NCBI RefSeq assembly: GCF_000949865.1
Contig: NZ_JWJH01000003.1
Span: 265,785-329,784, forward strand
Source of the DNA: Rhizobium nepotum 39/7
GTDB taxonomy: Bacteria; Pseudomonadota; Alphaproteobacteria; Rhizobiales; Rhizobiaceae
Length of the DNA: 64,000 bases
Direction of reading: 5' to 3'
The position numbers and the translations under genes are program-made. Shown here in pieces: positions 28,303 to 37,121 of this stretch; position 1 is the stretch's first letter; each line of letters opens with the position of its first letter. The notes below the pieces were generated by a model. That model was not told the DNA's origin. It was given only the letters and a program-made list of their open reading frames with translations, and made no database searches.

Positions 28303-28653
28303 TCAGGGCCTCAGGAAGCAGCGGGACTTCTGACCAAATCCGCTCGGCGAGCAGATATAGGGAGAAGAACCTGAATAGGAATGCCGCGGCGATATTGCGG
28401 GCGCATCGGAAGCGTCGGCAACAAGCATGACAGCCGCGTTGCCTGTCTTGTCGTAGCCGTAGGACGCCTTTGCCGGAGCAACCCGGCTCTTGATCGTCGC
28501 CGTATTCGCGGATGCGGTCTTGATCAGAACGGCATCTTCGACCACGGAGCAAGAAGCAGTCGCGAAAGTGAAAGCCGCAAGTGCTGCGGCGACAAGTGCG
28601 AGGCGGCGGTGGCGGGCTGTTTTGCCGCCATGGGAATAAGGCATTTCATTCAT
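28303..28653 (-). CDS. Small putative exported protein, lipoprotein-like
   Basis: 116 residues. ATG at 28653 with AGGGGAC 9 bases upstream. After a basic start the hydrophobic stretch LALVAAALAAFTFATASC suggests export, with Cys34 in a poor lipobox. The mature part (VEDAVLIKTASANTATIKSRVAPAK..., then Ser/Pro-rich, ending with two Cys) matches nothing I know. It is convergent with the LuxR gene. Function unknown. Confidence 0.55.
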   Translation of the reverse strand: MNEMPYSHGGKTARHRRLALVAAALAAFTFATASCSVVEDAVLIKTASANTATIKSRVAPAKASYGYDKTGNAAVMLVADASDAPAISPRHSYSGSSPYICSPSGFGQKSRCFLRP

Positions 28654-29050
28654 CGTGTATGTCCCCTGAAATCGACTGTCTGTCGTATCTCGCCGGGCGG
28701 TTTTGTCCCGGTGGACCGAGCCTAACAAAACCAGAATAGTCCCGACTGGTTGAGTGAAGCTTGCGCTAATGCTCAATAAGAAAGGCATAATGGAGGCGTA
28801 GTTAAAAAGTATTAAACAAAAGGGTTATTTTGAGTAATGCAGGGTAATCAATTGTAATATTTCGATAAAATTAAGTTGACCTGCTTTTTGACACGCCTAT
28901 CATAAAAGTTGAAATATATAGAATCCGAATATTAAAACCTCCAGAAGAAATAAAAACCGGAGGACGATATTCAAGGTATCCCACAATCGGGAGTTTGTTC
29001 TAGATCAAGTCGAATCAGCTGGGCTGATTCCTCATGGGGAGGAGTGTGTA
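28654..29050. other. Divergent AT-rich promoter region before UDP-sugar genes
   Basis: About 400 bases, strongly AT-rich from 28800 to 28960, without coding frames. It separates the divergent small exported protein from the decarboxylase-epimerase-glycosyltransferase genes and probably carries both promoters. No specific motif was assigned. Confidence 0.5.
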
Positions 29051-30073
29051 ATGCGTAATTTCGTTCCCAACGAGCACGACAACGGCGTCACAATCTATTC
29101 CGAGTGGCGGCCAGGCCAGCGCGTTCTTGTTAATGGCGGGGCCGGTTTCCTTGGTTCCCATCTTTGCGAACGTCTGCTGGGCTGCGGCCACGAGGTGATC
29201 TGTCTCGACGATCTTTCGACCGGACGGATGGCGAATGTGGAGCATTTGCGCGACAATAAGCGGTTTTCGCTGATCGAGCATGATGTCCGCAAACCCTATG
29301 ACATCGACGTTTCGCTGATCTTCAACTTCGCCTCGCCGGCCTCGCCGCCGGACTATCAGCGCGATCCCGTCGGCACCCTGCTCACCAATGTGCTCGGCGC
29401 CGTCAATGTGCTAGAAGTCGCCCGCAGATGCGGCGCAACCGTGGTGCAATCCTCGACCTCGGAAGTCTATGGCGATCCGCTCGTCAATCCGCAGCCGGAA
29501 AGCTATTTCGGCAATGTAAATACAATCGGGCCGCGAGCTTGCTACGATGAGGGGAAACGCAGCGCCGAAACGCTGTTTTTCGATTATCATCGCTGCCACG
29601 ACGTCGATATCAAGGTGGGACGCATTTTCAACACCTATGGGCCGCGTATGCGCCCGGATGATGGACGCGTGGTTTCCAACTTCATCGTGCAGGCGCTGAA
29701 GGGTACGGACATTACCATTTATGGCGATGGCAGCCAGACGCGCTCCTTCTGCTATGTCGACGATCTGATCGACGGTTTCCTGCGCTTCTCGGCCAAGCCG
29801 AAGGACTGCACGGGGCCGATCAATCTCGGTAACCCCACGGAAATCCCGGTACGGCAGTTGGCCGATATCGTGATCCGCATGACGAATTCCCGCTCGCGCA
29901 TCGTGCATCTGCCCGCTGCGATCGATGATCCGCAGCAGCGCCGTCCCGATATTTCGCGGGCGAAGGAACTGCTCAGATGGCAACCGCGCGTACCGCTCGA
30001 AATGGGGCTGGAAAAAACCATCACCTATTTCGATGCGCTGCTGACCGGCAAGAAGGTCGCGGAGGCCGTATGA
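29051..30073 (+). CDS. UDP-glucuronate decarboxylase / UDP-xylose synthase-like epimerase
   Basis: Extended SDR converting UDP-glucuronate to UDP-xylose (or a closely related NDP-sugar reaction). 340 residues: cofactor motif [16 protein letters not shown], a Thr/Ser pair in [11 protein letters not shown], and a catalytic Tyr-Lys in ACYDEGKR, which is the characteristic YDEGKR of UDP-xylose synthases. [21 protein letters not shown] also fits that family. GGAGG lies upstream of ATG. Followed after one base by a UDP-glucose 4-epimerase gene, so both likely feed the glycosyltransferase encoded next. Confidence 0.85.
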   Translation: MRNFVPNEHDNGVTIYSEWRPGQRVLVNGGAGFLGSHLCERLLGCGHEVICLDDLSTGRMANVEHLRDNKRFSLIEHDVRKPYDIDVSLIFNFASPASPPDYQRDPVGTLLTNVLGAVNVLEVARRCGATVVQSSTSEVYGDPLVNPQPESYFGNVNTIGPRACYDEGKRSAETLFFDYHRCHDVDIKVGRIFNTYGPRMRPDDGRVVSNFIVQALKGTDITIYGDGSQTRSFCYVDDLIDGFLRFSAKPKDCTGPINLGNPTEIPVRQLADIVIRMTNSRSRIVHLPAAIDDPQQRRPDISRAKELLRWQPRVPLEMGLEKTITYFDALLTGKKVAEAV

Positions 30074-30074
30074 G

Positions 30075-31058
30075 ATGCCCCGCACAATCCTCGTCACGGG
30101 CGGGGCCGGATTCATAGGCAGCCACATCTGCAAGGCGCTGGCGCATTCCGGCTTTAAGCCTATCGCTTACGACAATCTCTCGACGGGTCACGCGGATTCC
30201 GTTCGCTGGGGTCCCTTTATCGAAGGTGACATCCTTGATCGTGGCCTTTTGAAAGCCACGCTCAAGGAATTCTCACCGGCCTTCGTCATCCATTGCGCCG
30301 CCAATGCCTATGTCGGCGAATCCGTCGAGGATCCGCGCAAATATTACCGCAACAATGTCGGCGGCAGCCTGGCGCTGCTGGATGCGTGTCTCGACCAGAA
30401 TATCGGCGGGCTGGTGTTTTCCTCCAGCTGCGCCACCTATGGCGTGCCGTCGCAATTGCCGATCCGCGAGGAAACGGCGCAGATGCCCGTCAACCCCTAT
30501 GGTCGCACAAAGCTGATTTTCGAAATGGCGCTCGATGATTATGCCGCAGCCTATGGCGTGCGTTTCGTCGCGCTGCGTTATTTCAACGCGGCGGGCGCCG
30601 ACCCGGATGGCGAGCTTTACGAACGCCACGAACCGGAGACCCATCTCATCCCCCGCGCCCTGATGGCCGCCGCCGCACGGCTGCCGCAGCTCGATGTATT
30701 CGGCGCGGACTATGACACCAGCGACGGCACCTGCATTCGCGACTACATCCATGTCAGCGATCTGGCCGATGCCCATGTGGCCGCCGTCAACCATCTTGTC
30801 AATGGCGGCGAGACGCTGCGCGTCAATCTCGGTTCCGGCCACGGCACGTCGGTCGGCGATATCATCCGGGCGATCCATCGGGTGACGGGGCAGGCGGTAC
30901 CGGTGCATTTCGGTGCAAGACGCGCTGGCGATCCGCCGGCCCTGTTCGCCGACATAGAGAGGGCGAAGAAGACGCTCGGCTTTGCGCCGAGCCGCTCCGA
31001 TATCGACACCATCATCCGCACGGCCGGTCCCGGCTTCGGGCTGGAGGTGCTGTCATGA
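30075..31058 (+). CDS. galE: UDP-glucose 4-epimerase
   Basis: Interconverts UDP-glucose and UDP-galactose (or UDP-xylose/UDP-arabinose in view of the neighbour). 327 residues with TGGAGFIGSH, DNLSTGH, Ser/Thr in FSSSCATYG, the catalytic YGRTK pair, RYFNAAGADPDGELYERHEPETHLIP and DGTCIRDYIHVSDLADAH, all classical GalE landmarks. It starts one base after the decarboxylase stop and overlaps the glycosyltransferase by ATGA, so the three are co-translated. Rhizobial ExoB-type activity is likely; the true sugar is inferred. Confidence 0.88.
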   Translation: MPRTILVTGGAGFIGSHICKALAHSGFKPIAYDNLSTGHADSVRWGPFIEGDILDRGLLKATLKEFSPAFVIHCAANAYVGESVEDPRKYYRNNVGGSLALLDACLDQNIGGLVFSSSCATYGVPSQLPIREETAQMPVNPYGRTKLIFEMALDDYAAAYGVRFVALRYFNAAGADPDGELYERHEPETHLIPRALMAAAARLPQLDVFGADYDTSDGTCIRDYIHVSDLADAHVAAVNHLVNGGETLRVNLGSGHGTSVGDIIRAIHRVTGQAVPVHFGARRAGDPPALFADIERAKKTLGFAPSRSDIDTIIRTAGPGFGLEVLS

Positions 31059-32983
31059 AAGCCCGTTCAACCCCTTCCGTCACATCATCGCGGGCCGCTG
31101 CAGGTCAATTGCGGATGCTACCGGTCTTCAGCGGCTGGAACCGCATGGCCTATCGTCTCGGCATCGGCGGCTGGCTGGTAACGCTTGTCTATTTCTGGGC
31201 CTGGTGGCTCGATCGCGACCGCATCATCGATTGGCCCTATTATACCGTCGTCACCGTTACGCTGGCGTGGATCACGCTTCTGCCGTCCTATTTCATCTTT
31301 ATCTTCCTGAACGCCAGGGTCGTTGACCGCCGTTCCCCTTTGCCGCAGGGCCGGGTGGCGATGGTCGTCACCAAGGCGCCGTCGGAGCCTTTCGCCGTGG
31401 TGCGAAAGACGCTGCTGGCCATGCTGGAACAAAAGGGTCTGGAATTCGATGTTTGGCTTGCGGATGAAGACCCGGATGCGGAAACGCTGAAATGGTGCGG
31501 CGCGCACGGTGTTTTCGTTTCGACCCGAAAGGGTGTCGCCGATTATCACCGCAAAACTTGGCCGCGCCGTACCCGTTGCAAGGAAGGCAATCTCGCTTAT
31601 TTCTACGATCATTACGGTTACGAGCGTTATGATTTCGTTGCGCAGTTCGATGCCGATCATGTGCCGGAACCGGAATATCTGAGCGAAATCATCCGTCCCT
31701 TTACCGATCCGGCGATCGGATATGTCTCCGCGCCGAGCATTTGCGATGCCAATGCCGAGGAAAGCTGGGCCGCGCGCGGCAGGCTTTATGCCGAAGCGAG
31801 CCTGCATGGCGCGTTGCAACTCGGTTACAATAACGGCTGGGCGCCGCTGTGCATCGGCTCGCATTATGCCGTGCGCACCAAGGCCCTGCGTGAAGTGGGC
31901 GGCCTTGGACCGGAGCTTGCCGAGGACCATTCCACCACGCTTCTGATGAATGCCGGCGGTTGGCGCGGCGCTCATGCCGTCAATGCCATTGCGCACGGCG
32001 ACGGACCGGTGACCTTTACCGATCTCGTGGTGCAGGAATTCCAGTGGTCGCGCAGCCTGATGACCATTCTGCTGCAATATTCAAGGCAGTATGTGACGAA
32101 GCTGCCCTTGCGGCTGAAGTTCCAGTTCCTGTTTTCGCAGCTCTGGTATCCCTTGTTTTCCGGCTTCATGGTGCTGATGTTCGTGCTTCCCGCCGTAGCG
32201 CTGTTGAGCGGCCGTGTCCTCGTCAATGCATCCTATCCGGTGTTTCTGGCGCATTTCCTGCCGATTTCGCTCATCATGATCGTGTTCGCATTCTTCTGGC
32301 GGGCCACGGGGGTTTTCCGCCCGCATGATGCGAGGCTTTTCAGCTGGGAAGCCATGGTGTTCCTGTTCCTGCGCTGGCCCTGGTCGTTGATGGGCGTGCT
32401 TGCGGCGATACGCGATACGATCCGTGGCGATTTCGTGGATTTCCGCATCACGCCCAAGGGCACCCAGGCAAAGCCGCCGCTGCCTTTCAGGGTTATTGCG
32501 CCCTACATGGTTCTGGCGGCGCTCAGCCTTCTGGCCATGGCGCTGGCGCCGCGTGACAGCGGGGCGGAAGGCTTCTTCATCTTCGCGGCGATCAATGTGG
32601 TGATCTATGCCGGCCTTTCGGTATTTCTTCTCATTCGTCACACGGTGGAAAACGGTCTGCCATGGTTGCCGGCATTGCGCGGCGGGGCGACTGCCGCCGC
32701 CTGTTCGCTGCTGCTGGTGGCCGGTAGTGCTGCGGAACTCAGCTCCCACGCGATTGGCGGGCTGGAAGCCCTGTCGCACGGGCAACCTTATGTCAGTTTC
32801 ACCGAAACGCGGTTCACGGTCGCCGGTGCGGGCGTGGAAGGTGCGAGATCGGTGCGTTTGAAGCTGCGCATCACCGTGCCGGGGCTGCCCGGTAATCGGG
32901 AAGTGCAGGCGGAACCCACCGTGGTGCCGTCGCCGGTGATGACCGGAGAGATCATGCTGGCCGACAATAGGGTCGGACATTAG
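31055..32983 (+). CDS. Processive family 2 glycosyltransferase, cellulose-synthase-like
   Basis: Inner-membrane polymerising glycosyltransferase, 642 residues. N-terminal two helices, then a GT-2 domain with Asp motifs in WLADEDPD and QFDADHVPEPEYL, catalytic AEDHST, and QEFQWSRS corresponding to the Q-x-x-R-W motif of processive enzymes (here Q-x-x-W-x-R, a variant). Several C-terminal helices form the translocation pore, followed by a periplasmic-like tail of about 80 residues. ATGA overlap with galE. It may build a homopolymer directly across the membrane, separate from the exoYFQ route upstream. Confidence 0.87.
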   Translation: MKARSTPSVTSSRAAAGQLRMLPVFSGWNRMAYRLGIGGWLVTLVYFWAWWLDRDRIIDWPYYTVVTVTLAWITLLPSYFIFIFLNARVVDRRSPLPQGRVAMVVTKAPSEPFAVVRKTLLAMLEQKGLEFDVWLADEDPDAETLKWCGAHGVFVSTRKGVADYHRKTWPRRTRCKEGNLAYFYDHYGYERYDFVAQFDADHVPEPEYLSEIIRPFTDPAIGYVSAPSICDANAEESWAARGRLYAEASLHGALQLGYNNGWAPLCIGSHYAVRTKALREVGGLGPELAEDHSTTLLMNAGGWRGAHAVNAIAHGDGPVTFTDLVVQEFQWSRSLMTILLQYSRQYVTKLPLRLKFQFLFSQLWYPLFSGFMVLMFVLPAVALLSGRVLVNASYPVFLAHFLPISLIMIVFAFFWRATGVFRPHDARLFSWEAMVFLFLRWPWSLMGVLAAIRDTIRGDFVDFRITPKGTQAKPPLPFRVIAPYMVLAALSLLAMALAPRDSGAEGFFIFAAINVVIYAGLSVFLLIRHTVENGLPWLPALRGGATAAACSLLLVAGSAAELSSHAIGGLEALSHGQPYVSFTETRFTVAGAGVEGARSVRLKLRITVPGLPGNREVQAEPTVVPSPVMTGEIMLADNRVGH

Positions 32984-32998
32984 AAGGAGGAGGCTGTG

Positions 32999-33502
32999 AT
33001 GAGAACAACAATAAGCAAATGCGGATTCTCCGCTTTCGTACTTTGCCTTGCGGTGGCCGCGCCTAGCGCGGTCCACGCCGCAGGCGGCACGAAGACGCCG
33101 AAACCGCTACGGACCAGCGAAGTCGTCGATATGTACTTCGACAAGACCTGGAAATGGGACGCGGGCGGCGGACGTTTCATCGCCGATGGCCGCAAGTTCA
33201 TTGCCGCCACGGCGGAGAAAGGCACGAAGTCGGTCGGCGAAGGCCGCTGGACAGTGGATGCCAATGGCACGCTGTGCATGCGCGCCACGTGGAAAAGCGT
33301 GGCGGGAAGCGGCAAGGCCAATACCTGCTTCGACCACGGCCGTATCGGCCAGGTGCTTTACCAGCGCAAACAGGGCGGCCCCTGGTACGTGTTCCGACAC
33401 AACCCGCCGCGGCCCGGAGATGAATTCCTGAAACTTGTCCGCAAGGACGACGTCACTCCGCAGATCGCCGCCTATGGCACGGCGATGACTGCGACGAGGT
33501 AG
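32999..33502 (+). CDS. DUF995-like secreted protein
   Basis: 167 residues with a clear signal peptide (GFSAFVLCLAVAAPSAVHA) and a mature domain whose start, SEVVDMYFDKTWKWDAGGGRFIADGRKFIAATAE, fits the DUF995 family of exported rhizobial proteins. ATG at 32999 follows AGGAGGAGG at good spacing; a GTG three bases earlier is possible. It lies 15 bases after the glycosyltransferase, so same operon. Probably an accessory periplasmic protein of polysaccharide production. Confidence 0.7.
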   Translation: MRTTISKCGFSAFVLCLAVAAPSAVHAAGGTKTPKPLRTSEVVDMYFDKTWKWDAGGGRFIADGRKFIAATAEKGTKSVGEGRWTVDANGTLCMRATWKSVAGSGKANTCFDHGRIGQVLYQRKQGGPWYVFRHNPPRPGDEFLKLVRKDDVTPQIAAYGTAMTATR

Positions 33503-33513
33503 GAGGAAGTGTC

Positions 33514-34476
33514 ATGCAAATAACAAGAAGAAGACTGCTATTCGCAAGTGGGGCTGCTGTTGCTGCTTCAGCCAGCATGTACCCCATGTTCAAACTGGAT
33601 GCTCAGGGGGTCGCGCCCATGGGCTCCACCGGCATGAAGACGCTTGCCGACAAACGCCCGACATTGCATGCGGAAGGCATCCGCTTCGGCGCTTACGACC
33701 CGCATGGCGATTTCACCGGACAGACCGGGGTGGCGACGGAACATCTGTTCCTGCCCTGGGAGGACGTGGATCTCGACAGCCTTGCGCTCGCGGACGCCTA
33801 TGCCCTGGAGCGCAAGCGCAATGTTCTGATCACGGTCGAGCCATGGTCCTGGGACGTCAACTGGCGTCTTACCTCCGACGAGTTGCGCCGCAAGGTGCTG
33901 GGGGGCGACTATGACAAGAACATGCAGGCGATCACCGCGCGCATGTCGGCGATGAAAAGCCCGCTCATCCTGCGCTGGGGGCAGGAAATGGAAGACATGT
34001 CCGGCCGCTTCTCGTGGTCGGGCTGGAACCCGCAGGACTATATCACGGCCTATAAGCGCATGGTGGACATGACCCGCAAGGCGGTCCCCGGTGTCAAGGT
34101 GATGTGGTCTCCGAAAGGCCTGGATGGTCTGCGTACCTACTATCCCGGTGATAACTACGCAGATCTGGTCGGTCTCTCGGTCTTCGGTCTCGAGGGGTAC
34201 GACAAGATCGAATATGGCGGGCCGCAGAAGTTCTCCGATCTTCTGCGCAAGGGCTACGGGCTTGTCGAAACCTTCAATAAACCGGTCTGGGTTGCCGAAC
34301 TGGGTTATGAAGGCGGCGATTCCTATGTCCGTCCATGGATGAACGACGTGACGCTGAAACAGGCGGATTTTCCGAAGCTGGAAGAGGTCGTCTATTTCAA
34401 CGACAAGGAAGTACATCCATGGCCGCACAATCTCGGTAAGCCCGACTGGCGCGTGGTGCGTCCGGCCAAGGTTTAA
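33514..34476 (+). CDS. Exported glycoside hydrolase, GH26-like (beta-glycanase)
   Basis: 320 residues. The N-terminus has a twin-arginine motif (TRRRLLFASG) and hydrophobic segment, so Tat export is likely. The hydrolase domain has two acid positions in TIM-barrel context: ILRWGQEMEDMSGRFSW (acid/base Glu after the fourth strand) and VWVAELGYEGGDS (nucleophile Glu), an arrangement seen in GH26/clan A glycanases. It directly follows the DUF995 gene by 11 bases. It may trim or release the polymer made by the adjacent glycosyltransferase, like ExoK/BcsZ-type enzymes. Confidence 0.75.
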   Translation: MQITRRRLLFASGAAVAASASMYPMFKLDAQGVAPMGSTGMKTLADKRPTLHAEGIRFGAYDPHGDFTGQTGVATEHLFLPWEDVDLDSLALADAYALERKRNVLITVEPWSWDVNWRLTSDELRRKVLGGDYDKNMQAITARMSAMKSPLILRWGQEMEDMSGRFSWSGWNPQDYITAYKRMVDMTRKAVPGVKVMWSPKGLDGLRTYYPGDNYADLVGLSVFGLEGYDKIEYGGPQKFSDLLRKGYGLVETFNKPVWVAELGYEGGDSYVRPWMNDVTLKQADFPKLEEVVYFNDKEVHPWPHNLGKPDWRVVRPAKV

Positions 34477-34529
34477 CTGAGGCCGGTGCGGGCCGAGCGG
34501 ACGCCCGGCCCGTTCGCCCGCCCGGACAT

Positions 34530-35714
34530 TTAACCGCCGACCGCCAGCACCGCCTCCGCCTCATAGATGGCGCAGACGATGTGGTAGAAGGTGCTGGCCG
34601 GTGCCGGTTCGTCCAGCATCGGCCTGTCGGCCGGCCACTTGTCGAACCAAAGTCCCTTGACCGGCGTGTCGAGAAAGGGCTGTAGCGCGCCGATGGCCCT
34701 TAGGCCGGAGGCGAGATAACGTTGTCTCTCCTCGCCGGACGTGACACTGGCAAGGCGCACCGCCGCTTTCAGCCATTCCGTCTGCGGCCATAGACGCGCC
34801 AGCGCGTCATGCACGGTGAAATCATCATAGAGGCTCATGATCGCCACCTTGCGGCGCGGGCAGATGCCGTGTTCCTCGCCGATTGCAAACAGGCGTTTGG
34901 CCTTGGCGATCGCCTCGTCATTATTGCGCAGGCTGCCCCAGCGCACCAGAAGCCAGGCCCATTCGAACTGGTGGCCCGGTTCCATGATGCGGCCCTTGTC
35001 GCCCTCATAGGGCATCCAGTCATGACCGAAGAATTCGCGCAGCCCGCCATTGCCGTTGTCGATGAAGCGGGTGAGCGCAAGGCCGGCGATCTCGTCGGCC
35101 AGCGCCGACCATGGGCCTTCCGGATCCTGCACCTCCCAGGCCAGCATCGCCTCGAAAAGATGCATGTGCGGATTGGAGCAGAGCGGCGTGCGCGGCGGGT
35201 TTGCCTCCTCGAAGCCGGCGACGGGGTGTTTGTAGTCGCGCTTGAGGATGGCAAGGATATCCAGCGCCCGGCCGCGCATCTCGTCCTTGCGGTCGGGAAG
35301 GGCTGCGGCGGTCTGTGCGGCGGCGAAAAGTGCGAAAGCCTGATTGTAGAGATCGAAGGACGGGTCGATCAGCCTGCCGGTCTGGTCGGCGAGGTTGCCG
35401 TAAAGGCCGTTGTCGAGACGGTAGACCTTTTCGAACCAGCTCAAACCATGCAGTAGCGCCTCCTTCCACGGACCCTGCCAGCCGTGCTGGCCGGCGGCGG
35501 CGAAGCAATAGGCCTGACGCGGCTGCACGCGGGCGCGGCGATCATCGGAAAAAACCGGTTTCGCATCCTGGCCGAGGCGTTCGTAAAAGCCGCCGTCCGG
35601 ACGGGCGGAACCCGCATCCCACCATAGCGGCAGGGCATCTTCGTCCAGCCATTTCCGTAATGTTCCTATCTCTTCGGCAAGCGCCTGAGCGATACTCGGA
35701 AATTGCACAGTCAT
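34530..35714 (-). CDS. N-acylglucosamine 2-epimerase (AGE) family sugar isomerase
   Basis: 394 residues, an (alpha/alpha)6-barrel family containing mannose isomerase, cellobiose epimerase and GlcNAc 2-epimerase. Seen: LPLWWDAGSARPDGGFYERL, PRQAYCFAAAGQHGW, NPHMHLFEAMLAW, EPGHQFEWAWLLVRW and the active-site His region ICPRRKVAIM; these fit the mannose/glucose isomerase branch. It is convergent with the glycoside hydrolase gene and could supply mannose or fructose precursors. No operon partner; substrate not decided. Confidence 0.85.
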   Translation of the reverse strand: MTVQFPSIAQALAEEIGTLRKWLDEDALPLWWDAGSARPDGGFYERLGQDAKPVFSDDRRARVQPRQAYCFAAAGQHGWQGPWKEALLHGLSWFEKVYRLDNGLYGNLADQTGRLIDPSFDLYNQAFALFAAAQTAAALPDRKDEMRGRALDILAILKRDYKHPVAGFEEANPPRTPLCSNPHMHLFEAMLAWEVQDPEGPWSALADEIAGLALTRFIDNGNGGLREFFGHDWMPYEGDKGRIMEPGHQFEWAWLLVRWGSLRNNDEAIAKAKRLFAIGEEHGICPRRKVAIMSLYDDFTVHDALARLWPQTEWLKAAVRLASVTSGEERQRYLASGLRAIGALQPFLDTPVKGLWFDKWPADRPMLDEPAPASTFYHIVCAIYEAEAVLAVGG

Positions 35715-35903
35715 GCGTCAACTCTCTGTTTCTACAGTTGAATGAAAAAAGTAGGTCAATAAAAATACGCAGCTATAGAGGCAAGTAGACCATGGGACAT
35801 ATTGCGCTGCAACCGTAAAATTATCGACCTCACGCCCAGCGAACCCATGCCGGCGCGATTGGTTCCACCGTCCTGTGCGGCAAGCCAAGTTTTCCCCTGT
35901 ACT

Positions 35904-37061
35904 TCATTGCCGTTCTTCGGTGAGGTTGCGGATGACGCGCATGAAAATACGCGCGCCGATGCCGATCAGCGCATCCGGAAAGTCGTAGTCCGGATTGTGC
36001 AGGTTGGGATAATCCCTGCCTGCGCCAAGAAAGAACATGGCGGATGACGAGACGGCGCGGAACCGGCCAAAATCCTCCGAGGCCCGCATGGGCAGGCCTT
36101 CCGAACCATGAGAAATCTTCTCTTCGGCCAGCGCCCGCAGGATTTGTTCGACGGCCTCCGGGGAATTTTCGCAATGCAGGAAAATATCATCATAGGCGAT
36201 GTCGAGCGTCAGTTTCTGGTCGCCCGCAACCTTTTTCGCCAGGGCTTCCGCATCCGCGCAGAGTTTTTCCATCCGGTCGTCGGTCAGCGTCCTGAGCGTC
36301 GCCCAGATTTCTGCGTCTGCCGGGGAAATGCCGAAGGCCGCTTCGCCCATTGACGCATGGGTGATCGTTACCATCGAAAAATCGGGCTGCGGCGGAAAGC
36401 CGGAGCCGAGATCGGTCAGAGCCGGCATCAGCGCCGATATCGCCCGCATCGGCGAGACGCCGTGTTCCGGGGAGGATGCGTGCGCTGTCTTGCCGGAGAG
36501 GCGTATCTTGATACCGCGCGAGGCGCAGTTGACTGGACCTTCCACCAGGCTGACATGGCCGAACGGCAGGCCGGGCAGGTTATGAAGCGAAAAGGAATAG
36601 TCCGGCTTTATCTCCGAAAAGCGTGGATCGGCGATGACGGCCGTCGCACCGGCACCGGTTTCTTCCGCAGGCTGGTAAAGCAGGATGACGCTGCCAGTCT
36701 GCGGCCGCTTTCGGGACAGACCGAGCGCCAGCGCCGTCAGAATGGTGGAATGACCGTCATGGCCGCAAAGATGACCCTTGCCGTCGGTGCCGGAGCGGTG
36801 CTCTGCCTCACTCTTTTCGTGAATAGGCAGGGCATCGAGTTCCGAGCGGATCAGGATCGCCGGACCGCTTTTCCCGCTGCCATAGACCGCTGCCACGCCA
36901 TGGCCGCCGAGATCGGCGAAAAGCCGATCAGGCTTTGCCTGCTCGAGGAAAGCACGGATGCGCCGCGCTGTTTCCTTCTCCTCGCCGGAAATTTCCGGAT
37001 GACGGTGCAGATCATGGCGAAGCTCAACGAGATCGAGCATGTCCTTGTTGGTCAGAAACAT
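35904..37061 (-). CDS. M20-family amidohydrolase (hippurate hydrolase-like)
   Basis: Cytoplasmic metal-dependent amidohydrolase, 385 residues, likely cleaving N-acyl amino acids or indole-acetyl-amino acid type conjugates. Metal-binding HLCGHDGHSTIL, YQPAEETGAGA with catalytic Glu-Glu, SLHNLPGLPFGHV, and the C-terminal MRASEDFGRF are the family signatures. Start at 37061 (MFLTNKDM) has AGGA 8 bases upstream and is preferred to one five codons earlier. A 60-base gap separates it from the GNAT-TPR gene upstream on the same strand. Confidence 0.88.
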   Translation of the reverse strand: MFLTNKDMLDLVELRHDLHRHPEISGEEKETARRIRAFLEQAKPDRLFADLGGHGVAAVYGSGKSGPAILIRSELDALPIHEKSEAEHRSGTDGKGHLCGHDGHSTILTALALGLSRKRPQTGSVILLYQPAEETGAGATAVIADPRFSEIKPDYSFSLHNLPGLPFGHVSLVEGPVNCASRGIKIRLSGKTAHASSPEHGVSPMRAISALMPALTDLGSGFPPQPDFSMVTITHASMGEAAFGISPADAEIWATLRTLTDDRMEKLCADAEALAKKVAGDQKLTLDIAYDDIFLHCENSPEAVEQILRALAEEKISHGSEGLPMRASEDFGRFRAVSSSAMFFLGAGRDYPNLHNPDYDFPDALIGIGARIFMRVIRNLTEERQ

Positions 37062-37121
37062 CAAAAATCCTTGCAAGTCGTCCGGCCAGTTTTTCCCGCC
37101 GCAACTTACAGATCAATGCCT

